From contig NZ_MUGW01000018.1 in NCBI RefSeq assembly GCF_002217285.1, positions 14,578-78,577 on the forward strand: a DNA stretch of 64,000 nt. Direction: 5' to 3'. This DNA comes from Flavobacterium hercynium (lineage in GTDB: Bacteria; Bacteroidota; Bacteroidia; Flavobacteriales; Flavobacteriaceae). The notes beneath the pieces are model-generated. The model saw only the letters and a list, made by a program, of their open reading frames with translations, did not search any database and was not told where the DNA came from. The translations under genes were made by a program, and so were the position numbers. Of this stretch, positions 43,106-50,982 are shown in pieces (position 1 is the first letter of the stretch; each line of letters starts with the position of its first letter).

Positions 43106-44128
43106 TTACGATTTCACATTGGCTTCAACATAATCCAAAATCGTTGTATCAAAACTTTGCTGTTTGTTTATAAATGTACTTTTTATGGGTAAGTAATAAA
43201 GTTGGGAAACCAATTTTGAATCTTTCAAACGAACATAGTCTTTCTCTGTAGTAATGATTTTTTTTCCTTGAGCTTCTTTTTGAATGTGATCTAAATCTGT
43301 TTCCGAAAAATGATGATGATCCGGAAAAGTCAAACATTGATCTTCGTCATTTTTTAGATATTCAAAAAACGGCGCCGGTTTTGCAATTCCTGCCAAAAGC
43401 AATTTTGACTCACTTTTAATTTCGTTAACGGCAATTTTTTCATTTTCACCATAAACTTCATTATCGTAATCAATAAAGGTAAAATACAATTGCTGCGAAG
43501 AATTCAATTTTAATTTCTGACGTATTTCTTCTTGTTTCTCATCGGATAAATCTTTTGGGCATTTTGTAACAATTACAATACTTGCTCTTTTTGCTCCTCC
43601 TCTACTTTCTCTTAAATTTCCTGTTGGAAGCATAAAATCATCTGCATACAAATCGCCATAAGCCGTTAGCAAAATATAAAATCCGGCTTTTACCTTGCGA
43701 TGCTGATAAGCATCATCGAGCAACACAACTTGTGGTTTTTCCTTATTAGAAAGTAATTGTGTGATTCCGTTTGTACGATTGGCATCTACTGCTACTAAAA
43801 TGGACGGGAATTTTTGATAATACTGAAAAGGCTCGTCACCTAAAATCATTGCATTTGAATTGGAATCTGCTAACACAAAACCTTCCGACTGGCGTTTGTA
43901 ACCACGACTTAAAGCGGCAACCTTATAATGATCTTGCAATAACCGAATCAGATATTCTATTTGAGGTGTTTTTCCTGTTCCGCCAACACTCAAATTTCCT
44001 ACCACGAGTACAGGAACATTAAATGATGTAGATTTGAGAATTCCTTTATCAAAAAGAAAATTTCTAATGGCGGTAATGAATCCGTATAAAATTGCGAACG
44101 GAAAAAGTATTTTTCGAAGTAAGTTCAT
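43106..44128 (-). CDS. lpxK: Tetraacyldisaccharide 4'-kinase
   Basis: A 340-residue inner-membrane-associated kinase of lipid A synthesis. The N-terminal helix (ILFPFAILYGFIT) leads to the P-loop VGNLSVGGTGKTPQ (residues 43-56), then ALSRGYKRQ, DEPFQYYQKF and LLDDAYQHRKV, the conserved LpxK blocks. FPDHHHFSETD lies in the C-terminal part. It converts the disaccharide 1-phosphate to lipid IVA. The stop abuts that of the hybrid kinase, a tail-to-tail arrangement. Confidence 0.95.
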   Translation of the reverse strand: MNLLRKILFPFAILYGFITAIRNFLFDKGILKSTSFNVPVLVVGNLSVGGTGKTPQIEYLIRLLQDHYKVAALSRGYKRQSEGFVLADSNSNAMILGDEPFQYYQKFPSILVAVDANRTNGITQLLSNKEKPQVVLLDDAYQHRKVKAGFYILLTAYGDLYADDFMLPTGNLRESRGGAKRASIVIVTKCPKDLSDEKQEEIRQKLKLNSSQQLYFTFIDYDNEVYGENEKIAVNEIKSESKLLLAGIAKPAPFFEYLKNDEDQCLTFPDHHHFSETDLDHIQKEAQGKKIITTEKDYVRLKDSKLVSQLYYLPIKSTFINKQQSFDTTILDYVEANVKS

Positions 44129-44224
44129 TTTACGAAAGTATAATTTTTTTCGTTAATTTGTGACAAGTTTCTAGTTCCAAATCATCTATAGAAATCTGAA
44201 ACTCTCAACCTGAAACACACTAAA

Positions 44225-45319
44225 ATGAAAATCAAAGATATAATTACGGTTCTCGAGGAAATGGCTCCTTTGGCTTATGCCGAAGATTTTGACAATGTTG
44301 GCCTTTTAGTTGGTGATACCGAAACTGAAAGTACGGGCGTTTTGGTTTGCCACGATGCACTGGAAAATGTAATTGAAGAAGCGATCACTAAAAAATGTAA
44401 TCTTGTGGTTTGTTTCCACCCTATTTTATTCTCCGGAATTAAAAAAATAACGGGTAAAAATTATGTTGAGCGCGCTATTCTAAAGGCAATAAAAAATGAC
44501 ATTTCCATTTATGCCGTTCACACCGCATTAGACAACCATTCACAAGGAGTTAATAAAATATTTTGTGATGCTTTGGGTCTGGAAAACACAAAAGTATTAA
44601 TTCCGAAGCAGCAATTTATTAAAAAGTTAGTTACTTATACCGTTCCTGAAAATGCCCAAAAAGTACGCGAAGCATTGTTTGAAGCTGGTGCAGGAACAAT
44701 TGGAAATTATGACAATTGTAGTTATAACTCTACTGGTACAGGAACCTACAAAGGAAATGCGGAGAGCAATCCTGTAATTGGTGAACGTAATAAACTGACC
44801 GAAACAGAGGAAATAAAAATCGAAGTTACTTTTGAAAAACATTTACAATCTAAAATTCTGAAAGCACTTTTTACCAATCATCTTTATGAAGAAGTAGCAT
44901 ACGAGATTTACGATTTGCAAAATTTACATCAAAATATTGGTTTAGGGATGATTGGCGAATTCGAAAAAGCGATGACTGAAAAAGATTTTTTACATTTTGT
45001 AAAAGACATTATGATTGCACGCGGTATTCGTCATTCTGCTTTTATTGGAAAAAAAATAAAGAAGGTAGCCGTTCTTGGTGGTTCTGGAAGTTTTGCGATA
45101 AAAAATGCAATTAATGCCGGAGCAGATGCTTTTTTAACTGCTGATTTAAAGTATCATCAGTTTTATGAAGCCGAAAATCGACTACTTTTGGCAGATATTG
45201 GTCATTTTGAGAGCGAGCGCTATACAAAAAACTATATTGTTGATTATCTTCGAAAAAAAATTCTTAATTTTGCAATCATTTTATCAGAAGAAAATACAAA
45301 TCCAGTTAAGTACTTATAG
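44225..45319 (+). CDS. Nif3-like dinuclear metal centre hexameric protein
   Basis: A 364-residue protein of the Nif3/YbgI family (DUF34). The metal-binding blocks AEDFDNVGLLVGD, VCFHPILFSGIKKI and VHTALDNHSQGVN are present, and the C-terminal ADIGHFESERY supplies further ligands. The two parts are separated by an insert of about 130 residues, as in the longer Gram-positive and Bacteroidota versions. A GTP cyclohydrolase-like activity has been proposed for the family but is unsettled. The next gene starts three bases after the stop, so the pair is a conserved operon. Confidence 0.92.
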   Translation: MKIKDIITVLEEMAPLAYAEDFDNVGLLVGDTETESTGVLVCHDALENVIEEAITKKCNLVVCFHPILFSGIKKITGKNYVERAILKAIKNDISIYAVHTALDNHSQGVNKIFCDALGLENTKVLIPKQQFIKKLVTYTVPENAQKVREALFEAGAGTIGNYDNCSYNSTGTGTYKGNAESNPVIGERNKLTETEEIKIEVTFEKHLQSKILKALFTNHLYEEVAYEIYDLQNLHQNIGLGMIGEFEKAMTEKDFLHFVKDIMIARGIRHSAFIGKKIKKVAVLGGSGSFAIKNAINAGADAFLTADLKYHQFYEAENRLLLADIGHFESERYTKNYIVDYLRKKILNFAIILSEENTNPVKYL

Positions 45320-45322
45320 AAT

Positions 45323-46102
45323 ATGGCGAATACGAAAGAGTTAAGTGTTGAGGACAAGTTAAGAGCAATATACGATTTACAGCTTATTGACTCCAGAATT
45401 GACGAAATCAGAAACGTAAGAGGGGAACTTCCTTTAGAAGTAGAAGATTTAGAAGATGAAGTTGCAGGTTTGAGCACTCGTTCAGAAAAACTGAAAAGTG
45501 AACTTGAAGTGATTGAGGATCTTATCAAGGTTAAGAAAAATGCCATTGATGAGCACAAGGAGGTTATTAAAAAATACACTAAACAACAAGAATCAGTTCG
45601 TAATAACAGAGAATTTAATTCTTTGACTAAAGAGGTTGAATTTCAAGAATTAGAAATTCAATTAGCTGAAAAGCAAATCAAAGAAATGAAAGCTTCTATC
45701 GAGCATAAAAAAGAAGTTATTTCTAATTTAAAAGAAAAACTTGACGCTAAAAGTTCTCATCTAAAACATAAAAAATCTGAATTAGATGCGATTATGTCTG
45801 AGACTCAAAAAGAAGAAATCTTCTTATCTGAGAAATCTGCTGAATTTTCAGCTCAAATCGAAGAAAGATTATTAGCTGCTTATACAAGAATCAGAACTAG
45901 TGTTCGTAATGGTTTAGCTGTAGTTTCTATCGAAAGAGGAGCTTCTGCAGGATCATTCTTTACTATTCCACCACAAACACAAGTAGAGATTGCTTCAAGA
46001 AAGAAAATCATTACTGATGAGCATTCTGGAAGAATCTTGGTTGACAGCGCACTAGCTGAAGAAGAAAAAGAAAAAATGGAGCAATTGTTCTCTAAATTCT
46101 AA
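45323..46102 (+). CDS. Coiled-coil protein of the C4 zinc-ribbon family without its cysteines
   Basis: A 259-residue protein. Residues 10-195 form long coiled-coil helices with EFNSLTKEVEFQELEIQLAE. The C-terminal part RIRTSVRNGLAVVSIERGAS then GSFFTIPPQ and TDEHSGRILVD aligns with the zf-RING_7 zinc ribbon that follows such coiled coils. The four expected Cys are replaced by Ser208, Ser211, Asp232 and Ser235, so a zinc site is not possible. It follows the Nif3-like gene by three bases, as homologues do in many bacteria. Function is unknown. Confidence 0.88.
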   Translation: MANTKELSVEDKLRAIYDLQLIDSRIDEIRNVRGELPLEVEDLEDEVAGLSTRSEKLKSELEVIEDLIKVKKNAIDEHKEVIKKYTKQQESVRNNREFNSLTKEVEFQELEIQLAEKQIKEMKASIEHKKEVISNLKEKLDAKSSHLKHKKSELDAIMSETQKEEIFLSEKSAEFSAQIEERLLAAYTRIRTSVRNGLAVVSIERGASAGSFFTIPPQTQVEIASRKKIITDEHSGRILVDSALAEEEKEKMEQLFSKF

Positions 46103-46108
46103 TACATT

Positions 46109-46135
46109 GTCCCGATCTGATCGGGACTTTTTTTT
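46109..46135 (+). terminator. Terminator of the Nif3-like/coiled-coil operon
   Basis: GTCCCGAT (46109-46116) pairs with ATCGGGAC (46120-46127), followed by eight T. It lies six bases after the coiled-coil gene stop and overlaps the frame upstream of the next gene. Confidence 0.88.
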
Positions 46136-46151
46136 ATCATTAAACTTTACT

Positions 46152-47006
46152 GTTTTGGGACTTAAAAAAGGGATTCGTTTTATTACGATAAAATCTATTG
46201 GTCAATATATAAACTTTCTGAGCTACGTTCGACCTCAAAAAGCGATAGCGCTTTCTTACGCTCTTTTTAGCCAGCCACGAGAAGGGCGATTACTCAAAAG
46301 CAGTTTACCCGAAATATTACAAAATACAGAAACAGAAACGTTTCACCATAACGAACATCATTTTCAGACGTATATCTGGAAAGGAAATGAAATCAAAATC
46401 CTTCTTGTGCACGGTTGGGAAAGCAATGCTTCGCGCTGGCAGAAAACCTTACCGCATCTTCAAAAATCAGGAAGTACCATTATTGCTATTGATGCTCCGG
46501 CTCACGGACAGAGCAGCGGGAGAGAATTTAATATTCCACTTTACGCTGAATTTATTAATAAAGCAGTAGAAAAATACCAACCGACTATAATTATCGGACA
46601 TTCTCTAGGTGGCGCGGCATGCGTTTACCATCAATACTTATTTCCCAATACAAGCATTAATAAAATGGTGATTCTTGGAGCTCCATCAGACTTAAAAACG
46701 CTAATCGACAATTACATTTCGATGCTGAGTCTGAATACCCGAATGTTTTCACTTTTAGACCGCAATTTTGCGAATCGCTTTAATTTCAAAATAGAAGATT
46801 TCTCAGGACAAAAATTTGCTTCACAATTTAATGTTTCCGGTTTAATTGCACACGATACCACAGACGATGTAGTAGCTTTTGAAGAAGGTAAGAAAATTGC
46901 AAGTAACTGGAAAAACAGTCAGTTTATAGAAACCAAAGGTTTAGGTCACGGAATGCATGATGACGAATTGTATCAGAAAGTGATTGAGTTTTTGTTTTCA
47001 GCTTAA
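46152..47006 (+). CDS. Alpha/beta hydrolase
   Basis: A protein of about 284 residues with the alpha/beta-hydrolase fold: LLVHGWESNASRW (oxyanion region), AIDAPAHGQSSG, the nucleophile elbow IIGHSLGGAAC and the C-terminal LGHGMHD with the catalytic His. The start is uncertain. No ATG exists near the N terminus; the frame is open from a TTG at 46107, but that codon lies at the edge of the terminator hairpin. TTG 46152, giving GLKKGIRF, is a better choice. The substrate is unknown. Confidence 0.82.
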   Translation, partial: VLGLKKGIRFITIKSIGQYINFLSYVRPQKAIALSYALFSQPREGRLLKSSLPEILQNTETETFHHNEHHFQTYIWKGNEIKILLVHGWESNASRWQKTLPHLQKSGSTIIAIDAPAHGQSSGREFNIPLYAEFINKAVEKYQPTIIIGHSLGGAACVYHQYLFPNTSINKMVILGAPSDLKTLIDNYISMLSLNTRMFSLLDRNFANRFNFKIEDFSGQKFASQFNVSGLIAHDTTDDVVAFEEGKKIASNWKNSQFIETKGLGHGMHDDELYQKVIEFLFSA

Positions 47007-47010
47007 TTGC

Positions 47011-47180
47011 AAGGTTCAAAGGTACAGAGGCGCTAAGGTTCTGAGGCTTTTTTAGCACCATACCCGTACAGTATGTCATCTCTACGGAGGAGAGATCTCC
47101 GTAAGTAGCTCAACAAAGATTGGTGATATTGTTTGTGGAGATCTCTCCTTCGTCGAGATCACAAGATTGGGCGTAAAATC
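47011..47180. repeat. Degenerate dispersed repeat, left copy flanking the P450 module
   Basis: The stretch begins AAGGTTCAAAGGTACAGAGG, contains an inverted repeat of 22 bases (47079-47100 with 47137-47158, 20 of 22 paired) and ends with ACAAGATTGGGCGTAAAATC and ATCTAAA words. The same order of words occurs at 49460-49725 in the same orientation. A related inverted fragment lies at 63178-63200. Confidence 0.75.
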
Positions 47181-47187
47181 CAACAAT

Positions 47188-47871
47188 CTAAAAATCTAAA
47201 TTTCTAAATTTCTTCAACATTTCTTTTTCGCCTTTTCCTGTAATTATTATTGCTCTAGAATCCTTGATTCTTCTAATCCAATCGTGCTCCAACATTTTAT
47301 TTAAAAGCAATGTTCCTACTGATCCGGCGATGTGATTTCTTCTTTCGCTCCAGTCGAGGCATGGTTTTAGGAATATTCGTTTTTTCTTTTTGGCTTCTTC
47401 TAAATCAATTCCAAAATCAGAGAACCATTTTTCTCCTTCGGACGTAATTTCAAAAGTAGAATTGTTTTCTATAATTATATTTTGTGCAATTAAACTATCG
47501 GCTAAAGCTACTCCTATTTTACCTGCCAAGTGATCATAGCATGTTCGGCAATATTTTATTGGAGGATAATTTTCGCTTTTCTTTTTTAATGAGAGATCCG
47601 GTTTGGGAATAAGATTTGCCATTGCTTCAACAGCGTAAGCCACTTCTTTACTGGAATATCGATAATATTTATGACGCCCTTGTTTTTCTACACAAAGTAA
47701 ATTTGCTTCAAGAAGTTTACCTAAATGCATACTCATATTTTGCGGAGATGTATTAACAGCGATTGAAAGTTCTGTGGCTGTAAAAGCTCTTCCGTCTAAC
47801 AATGTCCACATAATGGCTGCGCGCGTTGCATCTCCAATTAATCCTGCTGCTTTTATAAATTGATCTTCCAT
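47188..47871 (-). CDS. ArsR-type winged-helix transcriptional regulator
   Basis: A 227-residue regulator. Residues 1-90 are a winged-helix domain: LIGDATRAAIMWTLLDGRAF, then TATELSIAVNTSPQNMSMHL (recognition helix) and CVEKQGRHKYYRYSSKEVAY (wing). The C-terminal 130 residues contain a Cys pair in IKYCRTCYDHL and a second helical part, as in larger ArsR-like proteins. It is divergent from a P450 gene with 74 bases between the start codons. A palindrome overlapping the P450 -7 box is a plausible operator. The effector is unknown. Confidence 0.9.
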   Translation of the reverse strand: MEDQFIKAAGLIGDATRAAIMWTLLDGRAFTATELSIAVNTSPQNMSMHLGKLLEANLLCVEKQGRHKYYRYSSKEVAYAVEAMANLIPKPDLSLKKKSENYPPIKYCRTCYDHLAGKIGVALADSLIAQNIIIENNSTFEITSEGEKWFSDFGIDLEEAKKKKRIFLKPCLDWSERRNHIAGSVGTLLLNKMLEHDWIRRIKDSRAIIITGKGEKEMLKKFRNLDF

Positions 47872-47913
47872 TTAGGTGTTCATAGTTAAATATAGAATGA
47901 AGTATTCTTTTGT

Positions 47914-47930
47914 AAAGTTAAATAACTTTG
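47914..47930 (+). promoter_or_regulatory. Palindromic operator overlapping a -7 box upstream of P450
   Basis: AAAGTTA-AA-TAACTTT (47914-47929) is a palindrome with 7-bp arms, and its right arm is part of TAACTTTG (47923-47930), a perfect TAnnTTTG box. Binding of the divergent ArsR-type protein here would block the P450 promoter. Confidence 0.55.
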
Positions 47931-47945
47931 CTAAAAACAATTAAA

Positions 47946-49097
47946 ATGACCACTACTTTATTCCTTCAGTCTGATGTTCAAGATCCTTATGCTTTCTATA
48001 AATTGATGCTGGACAAAAATTCCATATATTGGGATGAACACAATGAAATATGGGGAATTTATTCTTATGATTATTGCGTCGAAATTCTAAAAAACCCGGA
48101 AGCTTTAATTCCTTTTGTAAGCCATACTGATGGACAAAAGCTAAACGAACATGCCTTAGATATTCTGACTAATCTGACACGATTATCAAATGGAATTCAG
48201 CATACTGTAAATCGCGAAATTGCCAATTTGTTGTTTACAAACCTAAAATCTGTTGACATACCTACCCTACTTTCGAAATTGATAAAAAATAATTTAGTTG
48301 AAAATAAAATCGATTGGGTCGATGCTGTTTGCAAAAAATTACCTCTTTTGATTGTTTTAAAAAGTTTTAGTTTTAAAGACGATGATATCACTTTTATAAT
48401 AAGTAAAATTGAAACTTTAGTCAAAATAATGCTCCCGTCTAAAAGTGACGAAGAAGTAAAATTGATTAATGAATTTTCTGAAACCATTTTTGCTATCGCC
48501 GAAAAACAACTTTTGTCATTAGACTTTTATGAATCTTTATCACATAAAATAACGGAATCAGAGGTTCATTCGCTTGACGAAATAAAGAAAATTTCTATTA
48601 GTAATTTAATCGGACTGTTTATTCAGAGTTACGACGCCGGAAGAGGTCTTTTGAGTAATTCGCTATTACAAATTATCAAACATAAAACCTTTTCGAGCAA
48701 AACGACAATAGAAAAATCTGTTATAGAGACGTTACGTTTTGATCCTCCGATTCATACTACCAGACGAATTGCAAGTGCCGATATTACAATAGGAGAAAAA
48801 ATCATTAAAAAGACAGAAGCGATACTATTGGTTCTTGCGGCTGCCAATCGCGATTCGCAAAAATTCGAAGAGGAGTCAAATTTTGATATAGAACGCTTTA
48901 ATAATAAGGAACATTTGACTTTTGGTATTGGCGGTCACCAATGTTTGGCGAAACATTTTTCTATTAATCTGGCTACCGAAACGTTATGGTTTTTATTTAA
49001 TGAACATAAAACGATTACTCTTTTAGAAAACAATATAACATACGAACCAATGTTTAATGCCAGATTACCTAAGAACATCTGGATTTCGATACAATAA
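47946..49097 (+). CDS. Cytochrome P450
   Basis: A 383-residue soluble bacterial P450. The ExxR pair is in ETLRFDPPIHTTRR, and the haem-binding loop LTFGIGGHQCLAKHFS carries the Cys ligand. The I-helix reads LIGLFIQSYDAGRGLLSNSL, with an unusual SYDAG in place of the AGxDT oxygen-activation motif. No ferredoxin or reductase gene is adjacent. It is followed after 15 bases by an ABM-domain gene and divergent from an ArsR gene. ATG 47946 is preferred over TTG 47928. The substrate is unknown. Confidence 0.93.
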   Translation: MTTTLFLQSDVQDPYAFYKLMLDKNSIYWDEHNEIWGIYSYDYCVEILKNPEALIPFVSHTDGQKLNEHALDILTNLTRLSNGIQHTVNREIANLLFTNLKSVDIPTLLSKLIKNNLVENKIDWVDAVCKKLPLLIVLKSFSFKDDDITFIISKIETLVKIMLPSKSDEEVKLINEFSETIFAIAEKQLLSLDFYESLSHKITESEVHSLDEIKKISISNLIGLFIQSYDAGRGLLSNSLLQIIKHKTFSSKTTIEKSVIETLRFDPPIHTTRRIASADITIGEKIIKKTEAILLVLAAANRDSQKFEEESNFDIERFNNKEHLTFGIGGHQCLAKHFSINLATETLWFLFNEHKTITLLENNITYEPMFNARLPKNIWISIQ

Positions 49098-49112
49098 TTT
49101 AAAAAATAAAAT

Positions 49113-49457
49113 ATGATAGCAGTAATTTTTGAAGTAATTCCTAACGAAGGTAAAAAAGCCGAATACCTTGATATCGCCGCAAGTCTTCGTCCGGAATTAG
49201 ATCACATTGAAGGTTTTATATCGATAGAACGTTTTCAGAGTTTTAGCAATCCTGATAAAGTATTGTCCTTGTCGTTCTGGAGAGATGAAGGAAGTATTCA
49301 GCAATGGCGAAATCTTGAGATGCATCGTCACGCTCAGGCTAAAGGCAGAAATGAAGTCTTTAAAGATTATCATTTAAAGATTGCAACCGTTGTTCGTGAC
49401 TACGGAATGTTTGAACGAAAAGAAACACCGGAAGATAGTTCTAGATTTCATAGGTGA
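49113..49457 (+). CDS. Antibiotic biosynthesis monooxygenase (ABM) domain protein
   Basis: A 114-residue ferredoxin-like-fold protein: MIAVIFEVIPNEGKKAEYLD, then HIEGFISIERFQSFSNPDK and SFWRDEGSIQQWRNLEMHRH, the classical ABM pattern. Members include quinone-forming monooxygenases and haem-degrading enzymes. It starts 15 bases after the P450 stop and is probably co-transcribed, so it may act on the same substrate or handle the product. Homologues of this subfamily in other bacteria are often linked to resistance or detoxification operons. Confidence 0.9.
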   Translation: MIAVIFEVIPNEGKKAEYLDIAASLRPELDHIEGFISIERFQSFSNPDKVLSLSFWRDEGSIQQWRNLEMHRHAQAKGRNEVFKDYHLKIATVVRDYGMFERKETPEDSSRFHR

Positions 49458-49459
49458 TA

Positions 49460-49725
49460 AAGGTTCAAAGTTGCAAAGGTTCTGAGGGACAAAGGTTTTT
49501 AGCTTCTGAGGTGCTGAGTTTCTTGCGAAGATCTACTTCGTCTGTTCACTGTCGCTCGAGTCTCCTTCGTGGAGATGACAAGATTGCGTGTAAAGTCGAA
49601 AAGTCCAATAATCCAACAAATCTAAAATCTAAAATCTTAAGTCTAAAATCTAAAATTCTAAGAAATCCAACAAATCTAAAATCTGAATTCTAAAATCTAA
49701 AATCCCAAGAAGTCTAAAATTTGAC
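49460..49725. repeat. Degenerate dispersed repeat, right copy flanking the P450 module
   Basis: It begins AAGGTTCAAAG like the left copy (47011), continues with CTTCGTGGAGATGACAAG and ATTGCGTGTAAAGTC words that match the left copy, and ends with an array of ATCTAAAATCTAAAAT units. Both copies run in the same direction. An open frame here (49454-49693) is not a convincing gene. Confidence 0.75.
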
Positions 49726-49733
49726 TACTTTTG
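49726..49733 (+). promoter_or_regulatory. -7 box immediately before rluF (TACTTTTG)
   Basis: A perfect TAnnTTTG box ends four bases before the rluF ATG. Transcription from it would start at or next to the A of the ATG, giving a leaderless or nearly leaderless mRNA. No -33 TTG at the expected spacing is seen. Confidence 0.4.
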
Positions 49734-49737
49734 CATT

Positions 49738-50550
49738 ATGGAAGAGAATTTAAAACGTCTTAATAAATTTATTGGTGAAACGGGCTATTGTTCTCGTCGT
49801 GAAGCGGATAAACTTATCGAAGAAGGACGTGTAACAATAAATGGTGTTGTTCCGGAAATGGGAACGAAAGTTTCACCACAGGATGAAGTACGTATTGATG
49901 GAAAGTTAATTGTCGAAAAGCACGAGAAATTGGTGTATCTGGCTTTTAACAAACCTGTTGGAATTGAGTGTACCACAAATTTAGAAGTAAGAAATAATAT
50001 TGTAGATTATATTAATTATCCTAAACGTATTTTCCCGATCGGTCGATTGGATAAAGCCAGTGAAGGGTTGATTTTTATGACTAATGATGGTGATATTGTG
50101 AATAAAATTCTGCGTGCCAGAAACAATCACGAAAAAGAATATACTGTAACGGTCAACAGACCTATTACAGATCGTTTTATTGAACGCATGGGAAATGGTG
50201 TTCCAATTCTGGATACTGTTACTAGAAAGTGTAAAGTAGAACAAATTAGCAAATACACTTTTAAAATCATTTTAACGCAGGGTTTAAACCGTCAAATCCG
50301 TAGAATGACTGAATATCTGGGTTATGATGTAACTGCTCTTAAACGTATCAGAATCATCAATATTTCGCTTGATGTACCCGTTGGGCGTTATCGTGATTTG
50401 ACTGACGCTGAAATTAAGGAGTTAAATCATTTAATTGAGCCTTCTAGTAAAACGGAGGAAGCGAGTTTGCCAAAAGCAGAAGCTCCGAAAAGAAGAACAG
50501 AATTTATAAAAAGAGAAGATCCTAGATTTAAGAAAAGAGGAGATTATTAA
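49738..50550 (+). CDS. rluF: 23S rRNA pseudouridine synthase, RluF-like
   Basis: A 270-residue enzyme of the RsuA/RluB/E/F family. An S4 domain ([20 protein letters not shown]) at residues 8-60 is followed by the synthase domain with [20 protein letters not shown] (catalytic Asp in GRLD) and [15 protein letters not shown]. The sequence around the S4 domain and the RLDKASEGL loop matches RluF rather than RluB, so it likely makes pseudouridine at position 2604. A charged C-terminal tail of about 40 residues is added. A strong terminator follows. Confidence 0.9.
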   Translation: MEENLKRLNKFIGETGYCSRREADKLIEEGRVTINGVVPEMGTKVSPQDEVRIDGKLIVEKHEKLVYLAFNKPVGIECTTNLEVRNNIVDYINYPKRIFPIGRLDKASEGLIFMTNDGDIVNKILRARNNHEKEYTVTVNRPITDRFIERMGNGVPILDTVTRKCKVEQISKYTFKIILTQGLNRQIRRMTEYLGYDVTALKRIRIINISLDVPVGRYRDLTDAEIKELNHLIEPSSKTEEASLPKAEAPKRRTEFIKREDPRFKKRGDY

Positions 50551-50577
50551 ACGAAAGTTTATAAAATTAATACAGTT

Positions 50578-50607
50578 AAGCCCGGATTCTATCCGGGCTT
50601 TGTTTTT
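50578..50607 (+). terminator. Terminator of rluF
   Basis: AAGCCCGGAT (50578-50587) pairs with ATCCGGGCTT (50591-50600) across a TCT loop and is followed by a T-rich run. Confidence 0.9.
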
Positions 50608-50651
50608 TTAACTATTTTATTTGACCAACTTAATATTTATTTGACCAATTC

Positions 50652-50936
50652 TTAAATTGGCGTAATTTCTACAAGAACAGACTTACCTCGCAAAGGTCTG
50701 TAAATACTTGCGATAACATCATAGGTTAATCCTGAATGAACGACGCTTGCAATACATTGAAAACGGTAATTTGTTCCGCTTACGATTTGTGTCGCAACCA
50801 ATGTTGGGCGATAACGCACACCAAGTAATCCATTTAATGCTTCGCTAAAAACGGCTAAATCAGCTGGAGTTGGTGCATGATAATTGGTCCATCCACCTAA
50901 CAATGTTTCATTCTCTAATTGGGCATTATCTGACAT
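50652..50936 (-). CDS. Stefin/cystatin-like small protein
   Basis: A 94-residue protein without signal peptide. It matches the layout of eukaryotic stefins: an N-terminal GGW (residues 14-16), PTPADLAVF, then the central first-hairpin motif QIVSG (residues 50-54, the cystatin QxVxG) followed by TNYRFQCIAS, and a late loop PLRG (81-84) at the place of the second hairpin. This suggests a cytoplasmic cysteine-protease inhibitor or a protein with the cystatin fold. A paralogue lies 46 bases upstream in the same direction. The fold call is strong; inhibition is inferred only. Confidence 0.72.
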   Translation of the reverse strand: MSDNAQLENETLLGGWTNYHAPTPADLAVFSEALNGLLGVRYRPTLVATQIVSGTNYRFQCIASVVHSGLTYDVIASIYRPLRGKSVLVEITPI

Positions 50937-50982
50937 AGTTCTATGATTTAATATTACTTTTTATTTTACTGATCTGTAAAAA

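Noticed and set aside
46107..46151. Upstream TTG start of the alpha/beta hydrolase
   Set aside because: It coincides with the terminator hairpin of the preceding operon, and the resulting N terminus (MSRSDRDFF) is hairpin sequence.
49454..49693. Open frame of 79 codons after the ABM gene
   Set aside because: It lies entirely in the dispersed repeat, starts within the ABM gene end and its translation is repeat-derived low-complexity sequence.
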